A stretch of 64,000 bases of DNA from Scleroderma bovista (GCA_037178675.1 JAYMGJ010000270.1:62001-126000), one strand, 5' to 3'. Positions 22,336 through 34,459 are shown, counted from the first letter of the stretch. Notes: generated by a model not told the origin, from the sequence alone. Numbers and translations are program-made.

Positions 22336-22546
22336 ATGGCGAATAACGAGATATTAGTCAAAGAGGGATTGATAGATGAGGATGGGGGAGTGCGATGATT
22401 GGATTTGCGACATGTTGAGGGAGCGAGAGAAGAAAGAAAGCGACAAGTTGGACAGGGACACTGTATAAAAGTGTTTGCTGATGCAACTGGTACCCCTGTG
22501 CGTTCCATCGTTTCCTTGCCTGATCATCGATTCTGTAGATCCTCTC

Positions 22547-24557
22547 AGGGCGATTGTAAATCTGAAACATCTTTCACACCCAGAAATTTTAAATACTCGC
22601 CTAATGCTGTCGATCCCTCAAGATCGAGGTGTGGAACCCAAGTCTGGTCGCCTGAAGACCATTCGACTTTGAATTCAAGATCTGCATTGCTCCCTCGATG
22701 AGTAAGGATGTGATTAATCATCCACTCACCATTGGAACCTCCCAGTTCTGGGATTTGTTCATTTCAACGACCAGGGAAAAGACGGTCATCGTTTGGGATG
22801 TGAATTCATAGAAGAGAAGCATGGAATACATTGTGTACACCATGCTGCTTGAGTGAGTCCGGTAAGTTCACACAGTAGGAACTATTACCAAAATCTTCGG
22901 TAATCAAATAAGGACCAATGAACTTCGGAAACAGTTTCCTAGAAGTCCCACGCTCAAGTCGTACGTTCTTCGTCGACACATAGACCAAATCCCCCTTGAT
23001 GAAGGGGCACATCCTTCTTTTCTTGTTTGCTTGCTCAGTCTGTTTCACCCGTGCAGTTAACAATGCATCATGAGCGGCCATAAGTGCATTTTTCATCTTT
23101 TGAGCATAAACTCTGACACTTGGATATTCGTTGTTTTCAGGTGCATTCCAGATCATGGATCGTGGCATCCGTCCCGTATTCAAGAAGAATGGTGTGTAAC
23201 CAGTTGATTCCAAGTGTGCTGAATTGATCGCAAACTCGATTGCAGGTAATTTTAACACCCAATCGTGTTGAGTAGGGCCAATGCACGAACGAAGCATTTG
23301 CCCAACCGTTCGGTTCGCGCGCTCAGTAGACCCATCAGTCTCTGGGTGATATGCACTGGACATCTTCATCTTTACACCAATTAACTGATTCAAACAAGCC
23401 CAAAAGGTACTCGTAAAAAGAACATCACGATCACTAATTATTGCCCTAGGAAGTCTGTGGTGTTTATACACCTCAACGAACATTAATTCAGCTACATCCT
23501 TAGTGGTGTAGTCATTGCGGCTCGGAACCAAATGTACCATTGCAGTAAGTAAATCAATTATTACTGTAATAGAATTGTATTCACTGTTCCGATCCTTTGC
23601 ACTAGGTAATGGCCCAACGAAGTCAATTCCTACAGCTTCCCATGGATTAGCAGGTACGGACAGTGGATTGAGAAGTCCGTAAGGCTTCTGCGTCGAAGGC
23701 TTGCTTTGCTGACATGTTTTACAGGATGCACAGAACATTTCAACATCCTTCGCCATAAATCTCCACCAGACAAATTCTCGTAAGTACGACAATGTCTTAT
23801 AAGCACCTAAATGTGCTAATAATGAATGCGCTTGATCAATAATCAGTTCTTGTAGCCATCGGCCACCAACTCTAACATTTGGCACACAGATTACGATGCG
23901 GTTGTACAACCTAAGTTGTATCATTCCGTCTTCAGAAACAATAAAGTTCTTATAAACTCGAGGTGAGTCTAATATCCTTTGAAACATTGGATCTTCAATG
24001 TAACGTCCTTTCGATTCAAACAACAATCCTTCGTCATGTGGATAGGTGACAGGAATTGTTCGTACAACATCTTCAGGCAAACTTGGCAAAGGTTTGTCTT
24101 TATTTGTCTGACAAGTGCTCTCTTTCACAATTTTACACACAGTTTTCAAAGTTTCAGGTTTTGGGGCTCCCTTCCCCCCCTTCTTTCGTTGTCCTGGTCC
24201 AAGGAGAACAAAATAATTGCGCATGAAGTGCACAAATTCCGCACCAGTTTTGGGTTGGCCTGTTTCTGCAGGAGGGGGAGGGGGCCGTTTAGAACATATT
24301 TTCAGAGGAGGTAATATCTCCTCATGTTGAATAAGCTCCCAGTCATCCTCCATTGTAGGGTAACACATATCTGGCATACAAGCCAGTGCCTCAGGTCCCA
24401 CAAGCAGGGGTGCTGTTAACAGTTCACACAAAGATGTGCCTATTGGGTTAATAGTGGGGTCATGCTGGACATATTCGGACAATGCACGCACGGTCCCTGG
24501 TGAGTCAAATTCATATATTCGTGACAAAGCATCAGGTAATAAATTGTCAGTGTTGGC
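22547..24557 (-). pseudogene. Gypsy-2 RNase H tail, integrase, chromodomain
   Basis: 3' half of a Ty3/gypsy pol. The frame enters at 24557 with the RNase H tail (HANTDNLLPDALSRIYEFD), then the HHCC zinc domain (QAHSLLAHLGAY ... CASCKTCQQSK), the integrase core with its DDE residues (GIDFVGPLP, ISDRDVLFTSTFW, YHPETDGSTERANR), and the C-terminal SH3-like part ending VHNVFHASLL. A TGA at 22806-22808 replaces the Arg codon normal at that place; after another TGA (22764-22766) the frame continues into a chromodomain-like segment (FKVEWSSGDQTWVPHLDLEG, about 22570-22690). Chromodomains steer integration to chromatin marks. The 5' part of the element is lost at 24557. Confidence 0.9.
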
Positions 24558-24633
24558 ATGCTTTCCCCAAAGGCACCTTCAAGGCCCGTTTCGCTCCTCC
24601 TGCAGTCCCCCGCTCGGTCCTCCATCACTTTGA

Positions 24634-25338
24634 TGCCCACCTTTCTTCTGGTCCTGGACCACGAAGGCTGGCCCCAATGCTGGCAAAACCTTTGCAGTCC
24701 CCACCGTCCCGACCGCGTGTCCAAAGGACGGGCCCAAGGCGATCCGCTGGATCGTCTCTATTTTCCATGCCTTCAAGGCCCAGCTGGCCCCTCAGGCGCT
24801 CGACCCGGAGACTGGCAGGGTCCTGCCCTGCTATGTCAAAATCTACCAGAACAACATGTTGATGCACTTGCATGCTCAACAGGCCCACCCCAAGGCAGGC
24901 AAACCTCCCCCCCCTCCACCTCCTCGAGCTCCCACCCGGTCAATCGCCCCCATCCCCTCTAAATCCCCCGGTGTCATTGCGGAGCTCCGTGCAGAGATCG
25001 CAGCCCTGCACAGTGAGGTCCAGGCCCTTCGCGATATGCACGAGGCTTCCCATTTAGCCCCCCTCTCCCCACGCACTGCCCCCACTGTAGTGCCCCCCAG
25101 ATCCCCCACCCATTCGACATCCTCCTCCTCCTCAATGTCCATTGTGCAGGAACGCAAAGCTCATCCCGACCACCAGTGGCTCCAGGGTATTTTGGACTAC
25201 CCACGCTGCCCCCTCTTTCTCCACCACGTCGATTCCTCCATGGTCCCCCTATACTCATACGCACTACCTGACAACGTGGCAAGGGCCATCCACATACCAT
25301 GGGCCTCCTCGGTACGTTGGCTTCAACTCCAATGGTGA
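24634..25338 (+). CDS. Unknown GC-rich ORF fragment
   Basis: An open frame of about 235 codons beginning without a Met at the break of Gypsy-2. It reads FAVPTVPTACPKDGPK, then KAIRWIVSIFHAFKAQLAP, a proline run, a short heptad-like helix (ELRAEIAALHSEVQALRDM) and a C-terminal hydrophobic segment. Composition is more GC-rich than its surroundings, suggesting a separate inserted piece. Could be part of a retroelement Gag; no domain recognised. Confidence 0.4.
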   Translation, partial: CPPFFWSWTTKAGPNAGKTFAVPTVPTACPKDGPKAIRWIVSIFHAFKAQLAPQALDPETGRVLPCYVKIYQNNMLMHLHAQQAHPKAGKPPPPPPPRAPTRSIAPIPSKSPGVIAELRAEIAALHSEVQALRDMHEASHLAPLSPRTAPTVVPPRSPTHSTSSSSSMSIVQERKAHPDHQWLQGILDYPRCPLFLHHVDSSMVPLYSYALPDNVARAIHIPWASSVRWLQLQW

Positions 25339-25611
25339 CCTCTGTGTCGCCGAGGTCGCCCCACCGGACGTTGTCGACATGACGATAGTCCCACCCCCAT
25401 TTGTCACCGCCCCCATGTTCTAGCCCTACATTATGTTAGCTTACTGAGCCTCTATCCTCCCCACCACTTTTTATCAGCCCTTCATGATAGCTAACTCGTC
25501 TCACACAGTGTCTGTGCCTCACCGCCTCCCCAGTAGAGCTTGTTTCAGCATTGTGGGGCAGTGTTGTTTGAAGGTTTACATATAGTGATTCACCGTACAG
25601 TACTCTCCTAG

Positions 25612-27240
25612 TCAGTATGGGTCAACATAGGGCCACCGCCCTCGGGATCCTAAACCTTGAATAATAATAAGCGCATCAACTCCTGTGAGTTGGAGTTCTT
25701 CCCGCAGGGCTTGGTCAAGGCCACGCTCTAGTCCACGGACCAGTTCGTGGTCGATGGCCATAGGTACCATGTCCACGAAGCGCTTGTATGCAACTACGTT
25801 AGGGTTAGCAGCCATAGTTTTGCAATGGAACCACATCTTCACCTTGAAAATAGGCTCTGACGCTCGCCATAATCGTGATGGCGGCTTCCATTGGGTCTGC
25901 AGGAAGAAGCTTGGGCAGATCCTCGGGGCGTGCATTAAGCCCAATGTCAGCGAGGGAAGAAATTGCATTTTGTACACCCATAGTGTTCCACAATTGTGAC
26001 GTGAGGCCATTTGCGTCTCTAGATCCCTTGTAGTACGTGAGAAACTTGTCGCGATAGGCAGAGAAATAATGTGTGTTCAGCGTTGCCGGTGAGCTCTCCA
26101 GCTGAAGGACCCACTCAATCCTCTCCTTTGTACGCTCAGCGGCTGCATCGCATGACATCTTTGATGTATATGGGAATAGAGGCAATGTCATCTTCATCAT
26201 CCTCTTCTTCTTCGCTCGAGAGAAACATCACCTCGGGCAGATCATTCAAGTCCTCTTTGCGCTCCCAAGGCACGAAGTGCGGGGCTGTGGAACGTATCTC
26301 ACGCCTGAATGCCATGGTATGTGATCGTATAGTTTGGAGCAGGCCATCCTCATCGGGAGTGCCCTGGAGACGTTCAGAGAGTTCCTTCTGAAAATTGCCC
26401 AGGACCCGAAGGACCTCACCAACCGGGTCATGTGATGGCTCCTTTGGCAAAGCTCTCAGACTCTCTTCCGTCTGTTGCATAGCCTGGTATAGTTCATTCT
26501 GTATCTTGGGAAGCCTGTGTACGCATATCCCATCAGCAACCAAGCAGACGACAAAGAAGACACTGAGTGTGAACGCCTCGCACCTTTTCGCAATAAGTTC
26601 GGCGAGAATTGTACTCAACCGGTTCGTCAGATTGCTGGTTCGGAGGAATGATTGGTAGTAAGAATCCAGGCTGCACCATGGCTGGGTGGTATCAAAGAAT
26701 TTGTTTTCGTGGTGGCGTGCTCCTGCCCAGTCAATCCCTTTTTTGAGCATAAGAGAACTTGGCTGTTTCACGCAGTACCAGTTGTTGAGCAATGGTTTTT
26801 CCTGGTTGCGAATGAGGCGAAGCCATGATTCCTCTTCTCCAAGAGGGATGTGGTCTGGTTTGGTTAGCACACCTGTAAATCGAAGACAAAATTAGAGGGG
26901 AGGCTCATAAGATGGAGCGTTGAGTGCCTTACCGACTGTGCGCTTGCCTTCTTGGTCCAAGTCCTTCGCAAGCTGGTACACACCCTGGTTCTCAAAATTC
27001 GCTATAGGGTGAGCGGTGCGTGAATATACGGATTTGAGCAGTGACAATTTTGAGACTGACTTTCGCAAACCACTGTGAGTAGGATCACGCAGCTTTGTTT
27101 TTCGATGTAGGAAGTAACCAGATTCTTGACGAGGTTAATGTCGTGTGCATGTCCTGTTTGGCCAACACTCGTGATAAGACCAGGCAGATCTACGAACGAG
27201 AGGTCTGCAAGCTAATCTCTAGTGAAACGTGATTCCGTGA
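25612..27240 (-). pseudogene. Dynamin-like GTPase, truncated
   Basis: Remnant of a dynamin-superfamily GTPase, a membrane-remodelling enzyme. Exons on the minus strand: LSFVDLPGLITSVGQTG (G3 motif DLPG) to VVCET; intron 27060-27002; NFENQGVYQLAKDLDQEGKR; intron 26932-26873; GVLTKPD (G4 motif) through the stalk; intron 26583-26515; LPKIQNELYQAMQQTEES onward; and a GTPase effector domain with THYFSAYRDKFLTYYKG and AYKRFVDMVPMAIDHELVRG. All introns are 59-69 bp GT-AG. The P-loop (G1) is missing because a dispersed repeat begins at about 27255. Near 26150 the frame shifts and about 70 stalk residues expected in the family are absent. The C-terminus also diverges. Confidence 0.85.
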
Positions 27241-27257
27241 AAATGATATTTTCATTT

Positions 27258-27712
27258 TCGCCCACACATACTGCAGATCAAGCGTCCCACAAAATCGTTG
27301 GTCTCATATGACAAGGTTGTCCATATCATAGACTCATTCACGCATCTTGTGCAGGGTGGAGACGGTGTATGCTGCGAGTGAGAAAAACAGCAAGCACATA
27401 CATTGTAAGGTATGCGCACGAGTGTTCCTCATCTTTGCAACTGTACATCCACTGATTCTACCATCTCCTCACCGTTACCCGTCACCCACTTCACTTTTCC
27501 TTGGGACACTCACCATCAGCAACTTTCTCTCAGACCAAAAGATACCCCAACCAACATTGATATAAATGTCACCAATGGTGACGTTTCCACTCGCAAGTTG
27601 ATCCAACTCAGTGAAGACAGGGTACGTACCTTTTGATGCAATTTCATCCTTGATTGTTTTCTCTTGGCTTGTCCAATTCGTGGCCACTGGCGAAGGATCA
27701 CATTATGCACCT
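27258..27712 (+). repeat. 500-bp dispersed repeat, copy 2
   Basis: Diverged copy of 11140-11640, same orientation. Its left edge coincides with loss of the dynamin-like P-loop exon. Confidence 0.75.
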
Positions 27713-27929
27713 ACTTTGTCACGTGTAACACGGTCAGACGAGGGTGAAAATCGGCCGTGTGTCACGGGCCAGCAGAGGACAAGCCCAGCATTAACTATTA
27801 TCATGTAACACGGGTGGGCTACACACACCAATATTGTCACCATGTGATTTCGGTGGGCTATGATGGTGTTTAAGGAGGTGTGATGGATGGGGATATAGTT
27901 GTTGTCACCATGTCATATGGGCCAGCCAG

Positions 27930-29130
27930 GATTTTACTCCAATGCACATTAATGGACCAGCCCAGGATTACTGTAATGCAAAGGTAATGGGTTGGCTGGC
28001 AAAGACAAGTACCAATACATCTAGTAAGGGGTGATCCAACCAACCCTGCCAGGGCGTGTTCTACCGCGGATGGGTTGAAGCAGGGGGACCTACCACGGGT
28101 TTACAGGAGTGATCCAACCACCCTGCCAGGGCTTGTTCTACCGTGGATGGATTGAAGCAGGGGGTCCTACTGTGGGCTGTCCTACTGCGGGTTGACAGGG
28201 GTGATCCAACCACCCTGCCAGGGCCTATTCTACCGCGGATGGATTGAAGCAGGTAGACCTACCACGGGCTGTCCTACTGCGGGTTGGCTCACTCCGTCCG
28301 GTCAACTAGTTTGACTACCATGGCTTTGACAACATCCAATGAACATTAATAGATTGACTGGAATGCAAAGGTAATGGGTTGGCTAGAAAAGACCAGTACC
28401 AGTATGTCTAGGAAGGGGTGATCCACCCAACCCTGTCAAAGGTTGACCTACCATGGATCACAGAGGGTGACAAACCATGGGTTGACTTATCAGGAATTGA
28501 CTTACCGCAGGTTTACCTCCCGCAGGTTTCCTTACCACCGGTTGACTCAATACCTCTGTAAACCAGGTCGACTCCACTCCATGGCTTTCACTACCCATGT
28601 ACATTAATAGATTCACTGAAATGCAAAGGTAATTGGTTGGCCATAGAAGACACTACCAGTACATCTAGTAAGTGGTGATCCAACCAACTCTGCCAAGGGC
28701 TGTCCTACCACGGATGGATTACAGGGGTTGACCTTACCACCTACCGTGGGTTCACTTACTGCGGGTCGGCTTGATACTTTCAGTCAACCCGGTCTCCATG
28801 GCTTTCACTACCAATGTACATTAATAGATTCACTAGGTAATTGGTTGGCTAGAGAAGACAAGTAACAGTACATATAGTAAGGGGTGATCCAACCAAACCT
28901 GTCAAGGGCTATCCTACCGGGTGGACAGGGGGTGACATACCGTGGTTAACATACTGTGGGTTAACTTACTAGGTTGAGGCCACCAGGTTGACAACCATGA
29001 CTTCACTACCGATGCGCATTAATTGATTTACCGGAATGCAAAGGTAATGTGTGGGCTAGCAGTACTGGCTCTACTACCACGGATGGATTACAGCCGGTTG
29101 GATATTTACCGAGTGATCTACTGCGGGAGA
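27930..29130 (+). repeat. Long-period tandem repeat, about 200-395 bp
   Basis: Five diverged units, recognised by ACATTAATAGATT..ACTGGAATGCAAAGGTAAT at about 27947, 28342, 28601, 28816 and 29015. Each is followed by GGGGTGATCCAACCA and TACCGCGGATGG-like segments. The first unit contains an internal triplication (28020-28300). Non-coding. Confidence 0.7.
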
Positions 29131-29560
29131 AGTACCAGTACATACAATAAGGGGTGATTCAACCACTCTGTCAGCAGCACTGGCTTCACTACCATGGGTT
29201 TACTGCCTCCTGTTGGTTGACCACCAACCACTATGGATTCCAACAGAGATGGAAAACCTACTTGGCCTTTACTCTCAGTAGTTGACAAGAAATTCCTTTA
29301 TCAATGCCACCACAGGAAGACCGCGGGCAACCGGGAGTGGTTGACCATCAGGCATTTGGCTATCTCAATTGATCACAACAAAATACTACCACAAGTTTAT
29401 CACCACTAGTTGGCTATTCAGTTCCAGAACTATGGATTACCCGCGGGTGGAATAAAGGCAGGCTTAGTGGGCCCATGTTCCATAGTAGCACACAAATATG
29501 TGTGCCAATGAGCTCCACGTGAGCGCATATATTATTCCATCATCCTTCTTATAGGGGGAT
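29131..29560. other. No gene seen
   Basis: AT-balanced unique sequence between two tandem repeats; nothing recognised. Confidence 0.4.
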
Positions 29561-29569
29561 GGTGATATT

Positions 29570-30490
29570 ACACCACCCCATGTAAAATGGATGGGCAGTT
29601 ATTATATGGACCCATAGATACGGGTCAGCCAGATTACTACTGTACCCTAACAAACAGGTGAGCCTTGTATACAATGACACCGAGTAGTACAAGTGAGCTG
29701 ATAGTGGCTTGTCCAATGGGATACAGGTGAGCCCATGTATCATTTAATCATCCCGTATAACACGGGTGGGCTGTGTATATAATGTCCCTATGCTATAGGT
29801 CAGCCCACATACCACTGTCCCCTACAGTTTTGGCAGGCACATATTCTTTGCTGTCATGTAGCACGAGTGGGCTGTGATATGCATGTACACATGGTGTATG
29901 ATAGGGCTGTTATTATATGGTCCCGTGTGACACGGGTCAGCCGAGGGAATGCTGTCCCCTGACAAACAGGTGAGCCCCCATACATTGACACAGGTAGCAC
30001 AAGTGGGCTGAGAATTCATTGTTTCAATTGGATACAGGTAAGCCCATTCAAAATTTAATCATCCCATATGACACCAATGGGCTGTATATTTATTGTCCAC
30101 TATGATATAGGTGGGCCCAAATAACACTGGCCCTTGTTGTGTGAGTGGGCCCATATTCATTGATGTTGTGTAGAATTGGTGGGCTGGGGCAAGCATGGTC
30201 ATATGGTGTATAGAAAGGGCTGTTTTTCTATGGTCCCGTGTGTATCGGGTCAGCCGAAATAATTGTGTCCCCTAACAAACAGGTGAGCCCGCATACATTA
30301 ACACGGAGTAGTACCAGTGGGCTGAGAACTGATTGTTGCAATGGGATACAAGTAAGCCCAAATGTAATTCCACAATCCCGTGTGTCATGGGTAGGCTACA
30401 AATATACTGTCCCCTACCATATAAGAGGGCCTATAGGTTGCAGCTTCAAATATAATAGGTGGGCTGATATTAAATTTACTGTCTAATATG
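29570..30490 (+). repeat. Three tandem units of about 310 bp
   Basis: Units recognised by GGGCTGTTATTATATGG..CGGGTCAGCC at about 29590, 29905 and 30215, each followed by CCTAACAAACAGGTGAGCCC. GGTGGGCTG/AGCCCA motifs recur within each unit, giving a shorter internal rhythm. Non-coding. Confidence 0.7.
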
Positions 30491-30491
30491 G

Positions 30492-33341
30492 ATGAGCCCA
30501 TATCTTGCAATCCCACCTATTCGACCAAGTCGTGACCGATTCTTAGTGTACCCAGCAATCGGAGAACGACATGTAATCTATGATAGTGAACATCACTGGC
30601 ATGACAGTGATGGAATAATTTTAATTGACACACGTACCTTAATGGATCCGAATCTTCGGCTTGACAGCTGGTATTGGGTCTGTCGAGGCCTGATATTAAA
30701 CCGAGAACATGGCAGATGGATTTCCCGCCAGGAACGAATCCGAACTGTTCGGGCTCCTCCAATGGGGACTCCGATTGAAGATCGGATTGTTTCCTGTTTG
30801 GAATGGGATCATTATGGTCCAAGTTTTAGTGGAGAAACTCACCGATTTGAATGTCATCGAATCAATGAAAGTACCTATGAAATAACTGACCATGAAATGG
30901 GAATACAAGTTCATTTACCTGTATTTAGGGTAATGACTCCAAACTTTAATGTTGTGCAATGGTATGCTCAACAATTAAAGCGAATTTTTGTTGAGATGGT
31001 TCCGGAATTCGAACAAAGAAAGTTCCGAGATGATGATAGCGATGATGACGATGATTCCAATAATGGACAAATTAGTACTGTCATGAGACAACCAAAAGTT
31101 GGGTCACCTTACCCAACTGACATATGTAATAATCAACCTTCTCGATCTTGTTCTGTACAAAGTATGGTCATGGGACCACAAGAAATTGAGGTATTTGGAA
31201 TCAAGATCCCTCGTGAAGTTCCCCTGTGTCAAGACCGGTTCTCCTCAACGATCTTACTAGGAGGTCCAGAGGTGCAGGGAACTAATGAGGAGGTAAGTCC
31301 AGACACTAGTAGGTGCTAGTTAGTGCGGAGAGTCAAGTCCGGGTCAAATGAACGAAGTCCGGGCACTAGAGGAGCACAGGGAGTAAGTCTGGGTTTTTGC
31401 GGAGCACAGGGAGTAAGTCCGGGTTTTTGCGGAGTAAGTCCGGACTGCAGGAAAGTGGTCCGGAGTTGAGCGCAGCTTGTCCGGAGCGAACGACATCCCA
31501 GAGGTGGGATAAGTCCTGAGAGGTCTAGCGTCGAGTCTGGGACAGAGGTGGCTTTTGCCCTCGTGCAAGTAGGAGACTTGCTAGGATCGGACATAGGACC
31601 AAGGGGACAAGATAGGACAGAGGCTGGAGTTGGCCGGAGTTCAGGAGTTCAGATGAACAGATGGATTAGGAGAGCATAGTGGGTAGTACAGAGTGGGGAG
31701 TATCTTAGTCGAGATTTGATCTAAGGATCTACTAGGCCGGAGTACAGTATAGTTTATATAGTAATGAGAACTAGGGTGAGTACATACGGTGACAAGTAAA
31801 CACCTTAGTCGGGACAAGGGATGGAGCAGAAGCAGACAGGAAAATAAACCAGGGACAGGAAAATAAACCGGAGCGGAAGCAGAAACGGGGAACTAGGATT
31901 ACAGGGATGACGGAGCAGATGCAGGGACAAGTAGGTAAAGGGAACTAGGTCAGAAGAGGACAAGTAAGGGTTGGAGGTGGACTTAACTAATGTTAAGTCC
32001 GGAGCGATGTCCAGGACCGGAGGAAGTGGGACCGGAGGAAGTGCATGACCGGAGGAAGTGCAAGAGCAGAGGGAGTGTACAGCTGGAGGAAGGGCGGAGT
32101 AGCTGGAGGAAGGTCCGGAGTTGGACATGGAAATGTCCAAGGCCATTGGTGGACCTATCAGGGGAAGCAGAGCAGAACAGGAGCAGACCTGAGCCAGAGT
32201 TGGATGTACCAGCCGGAGTTGGGCTATGTTGCAGACAAGACCAAGGGAGTGGCCGGACTGAAACCGGAGTAGCGACAAGTGGTAGGTACAGGTTCGACAT
32301 GGCGGAGTTAGACCGCAGATGTGTCTAGAGGAAGACAGGGGTTAGTCCTGAGGTGGAGATGGATGTAGTGACCGGAGTTGGGCTGGAGTGCAGCTATGGG
32401 GCTGGAGATGGCCGGACTAGATCCGGAGTTGCATCTATGCCTAAGGAGAGGTCAGGCGGGCCATGGTTAGACCAGAGTTGCGACTGGGAAAAGTATGGAT
32501 ATGACACCCCGAAGGATCGTATTTCAGCATTACAACGAAATGCGGCGATTACTAAGGATTTCACTCGATTAATCCCTAAGCCTATTATTGTTGTAGTACA
32601 TATTGAGGGGCAACCAGCCCAAGCTTTGATTGATACTGGATCACTTGCAGATTTTATGTCTTTAAATTTAGCAGAACAACTAAAGGTCCCAAAGAAACAG
32701 CTAAAAAAGCCCCTAACAATTCAGTTAGCGGTACAGGGTTCACAATCGAAGGTAAATTATGCCGTGAATGCTCAGATTCAGTATCAAGGCACTGACTATA
32801 AACGGTACTTTGATGTAATTAACTTACAGCATTATGATTTGATCTTAGGAACTCCCTTTTTGTTCCAGCACAAAATTATGATTGGTTTTAACTCTCCTCA
32901 AGTAGTATTAGGAAGTATAGATCCTTTACCTATTGAAGGGACTCAGGTATCTACCTTGGAATCTCAAGCAACTGAGATTTATAGTGAACAAATTGAAAGA
33001 GCTCGAGAACACTTACTAAAAATGGCTAAACCATTATGTGCTCCAGCAGGGACAACAGAATTGCCACCACTGCATGAGATCAATCATACTATTCCTTTAG
33101 TGGATGAAAATAAAGTTTATACTTGGCGTCCATCTCGATGCCCTGAGGCATTAAGACCAGCATGGATTGAAAAGAAAAATGCATATCTACACTCAGGATG
33201 ATGGAAAATGACTACCACGAGAAATACATGTCCTATGTTATTGATTCCGAAAGTTGGAAGCCCAACTCGCCTTCAAGTAGTTGTAGATTTACGAGAACGA
33301 AATCAAAACACTAAAAAATTGTCTTCCCCAATGCCAGACAC
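30492..33341 (+). pseudogene. Gypsy-1 gag-protease-RT start, split by solo LTR
   Basis: 5' coding part of a Ty3/gypsy element. The first piece (30492-31226) encodes an unassigned N-terminal region ending EIEVFGIKIPREVPL. A solo LTR (31227-32506) intervenes, then the frame resumes at 32512 with KDRISALQRNAAITKDFTRL, an aspartic protease (ALIDTGSLADFMS with the catalytic DTG; YDLILGTPFL) and the first residues of reverse transcriptase (MLLIPKVGSPTRLQVVVDLR). Counting shows that removing the LTR and one 5-bp target copy puts both pieces in one frame. A TGA at 33199-33201 interrupts just before the RT. Homology ends at about 33341, where a TET/JBP fragment is joined. Confidence 0.8.
31227..32506 (+). 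mobile_element. Solo LTR, family A, copy 1 (1280 bp)
   Basis: TGTCAAGACCGG ... TATGGATATGACA, with TGTCA/TGACA inverted ends. Flanks CCCTG (31222-31226) and CCCCG (32507-32511) are a 5-bp target duplication with one mismatch. The same sequence lies reversed at 47514-49026. Inner sequence is GGAG/CCGGAGTT-rich and non-coding. It cannot be the 5' LTR of Gypsy-1, since coding sequence lies on both sides in one frame. Confidence 0.85.
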
Positions 33342-33552
33342 AACCCTTGGAGTTCAGCTGGAATATAGCCCGGGCACGGTTGTAGCATTTTCTGGTAGGC
33401 TCCTCAGGCATGGAGTGATCGAGGAGGGTGGAGACCAATGTTACCTCGCATACTACATGCGGGATAACATTCATAATTGGCTCGGAGTCCCCAGGCCAGA
33501 TCCAATGAGGCTTCACAAGGTCCAGGATGCGTTGTTGCAGTTGGAGGTGTAG
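33342..33552 (+). pseudogene. TET/JBP-like dioxygenase, C-terminal fragment 3
   Basis: 70 codons matching fragments 1 and 2: LGVQLEYSPGTVVAFSG, distal iron-ligand His in RLLRHGV, 2-oxoglutarate Arg candidate in YYMRDN, HNWLGVPRPD and a divergent C-terminus. It starts abruptly at the break of Gypsy-1. It faces the KDZ transposase at 35.3 kb, as fragment 1 faces KDZ-1. Confidence 0.65.
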
Positions 33553-33599
33553 ATTACCTTAATTGGCCATGACTGGTAGTCCAATACATGTTTCTGGCA

Positions 33600-34200
33600 G
33601 GATATGCTTTATCCATGTAGAACAATATGCTACTGGTATGACTGTTACCGGTCAGTATGCACCGGTATGACACACTGGTTGATATGCTCCCAGTATGACA
33701 GTGACCAGTCGGTATGCTACCGGTAAGACACTGACCGGTCGTGATACTGGTATGACTCTGACCGCCCAGTATGCTACCGGTATGATAGTGACCGGTCAGT
33801 ATGCTACAGATATGACACTGACCGGTTGGTATGCTACCGGTATGAAGGCCACCGGTATGACAGTCACCACTTGACTCGCTACGGGCTGAGTATAATACCA
33901 GTATGACCATTGGCAGTCAGTATGCCCATATAGAACAGTATCTTCGCAGGTCAAAACACAATACTAGGATGATACTGGTACACCACATAGCGGTCAGTAT
34001 GCTACCGGTATGACTGTTACCGGTCGGCATAATAGCAGTACCTTCAGTACTGGCCAGTATAACACCAGTATGACCAACACCAGTTCGTATGCTACCGGTG
34101 GGACAGTTACCAGTCAGTATAATAGTTGTATGTCCATTGCCAGTCGATATGCTACCGCTATACCTATTATCCAGTGTAATACCGGGATGACCATCACTGG
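33600..34200 (+). repeat. CCGGTATGAC array 1 (30-bp period)
   Basis: Degenerate tandem array of (15+15)-bp units around CCGGTATGAC and GGTATGCTA, the palindromic CCGG recurring in most units. Sister arrays, same orientation, lie at 43330-44165 and 50150-51290. Long open frames through the arrays arise because the period is a multiple of 3. Confidence 0.85.
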
Positions 34201-34459
34201 TCTGGTCTCTGTCTTCAAATACAATCCTGACAGGCTTATATTGCAAGCATCATGATTGCCAGTGTGTACGTGATTATTACCAGTCAATACCCCACATTTA
34301 TTACCGGTGACCATTGCTCTGTGTCTTGTATGTGCCCTACCGGCCACCCATTCAACCGGCCTAAGGCAGGACTGCATCATGAATGTCACATGGACCGTGA
34401 GAAATATCATTATCCTATTAAAGGCTTATATTTACCCAGGACCTCACTTGCCCGCAATC

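Noticed and set aside
24440..24960. Overlapping minus-strand frames at the Gypsy-2 break
   Set aside because: Codon and protein content support the plus-strand frame 24634-25338; the minus frames have no homology to gypsy proteins.
31227..32506. 5' LTR of Gypsy-1
   Set aside because: Coding sequence in one frame lies on both sides, a near-perfect 5-bp duplication flanks it, and no primer site follows it.
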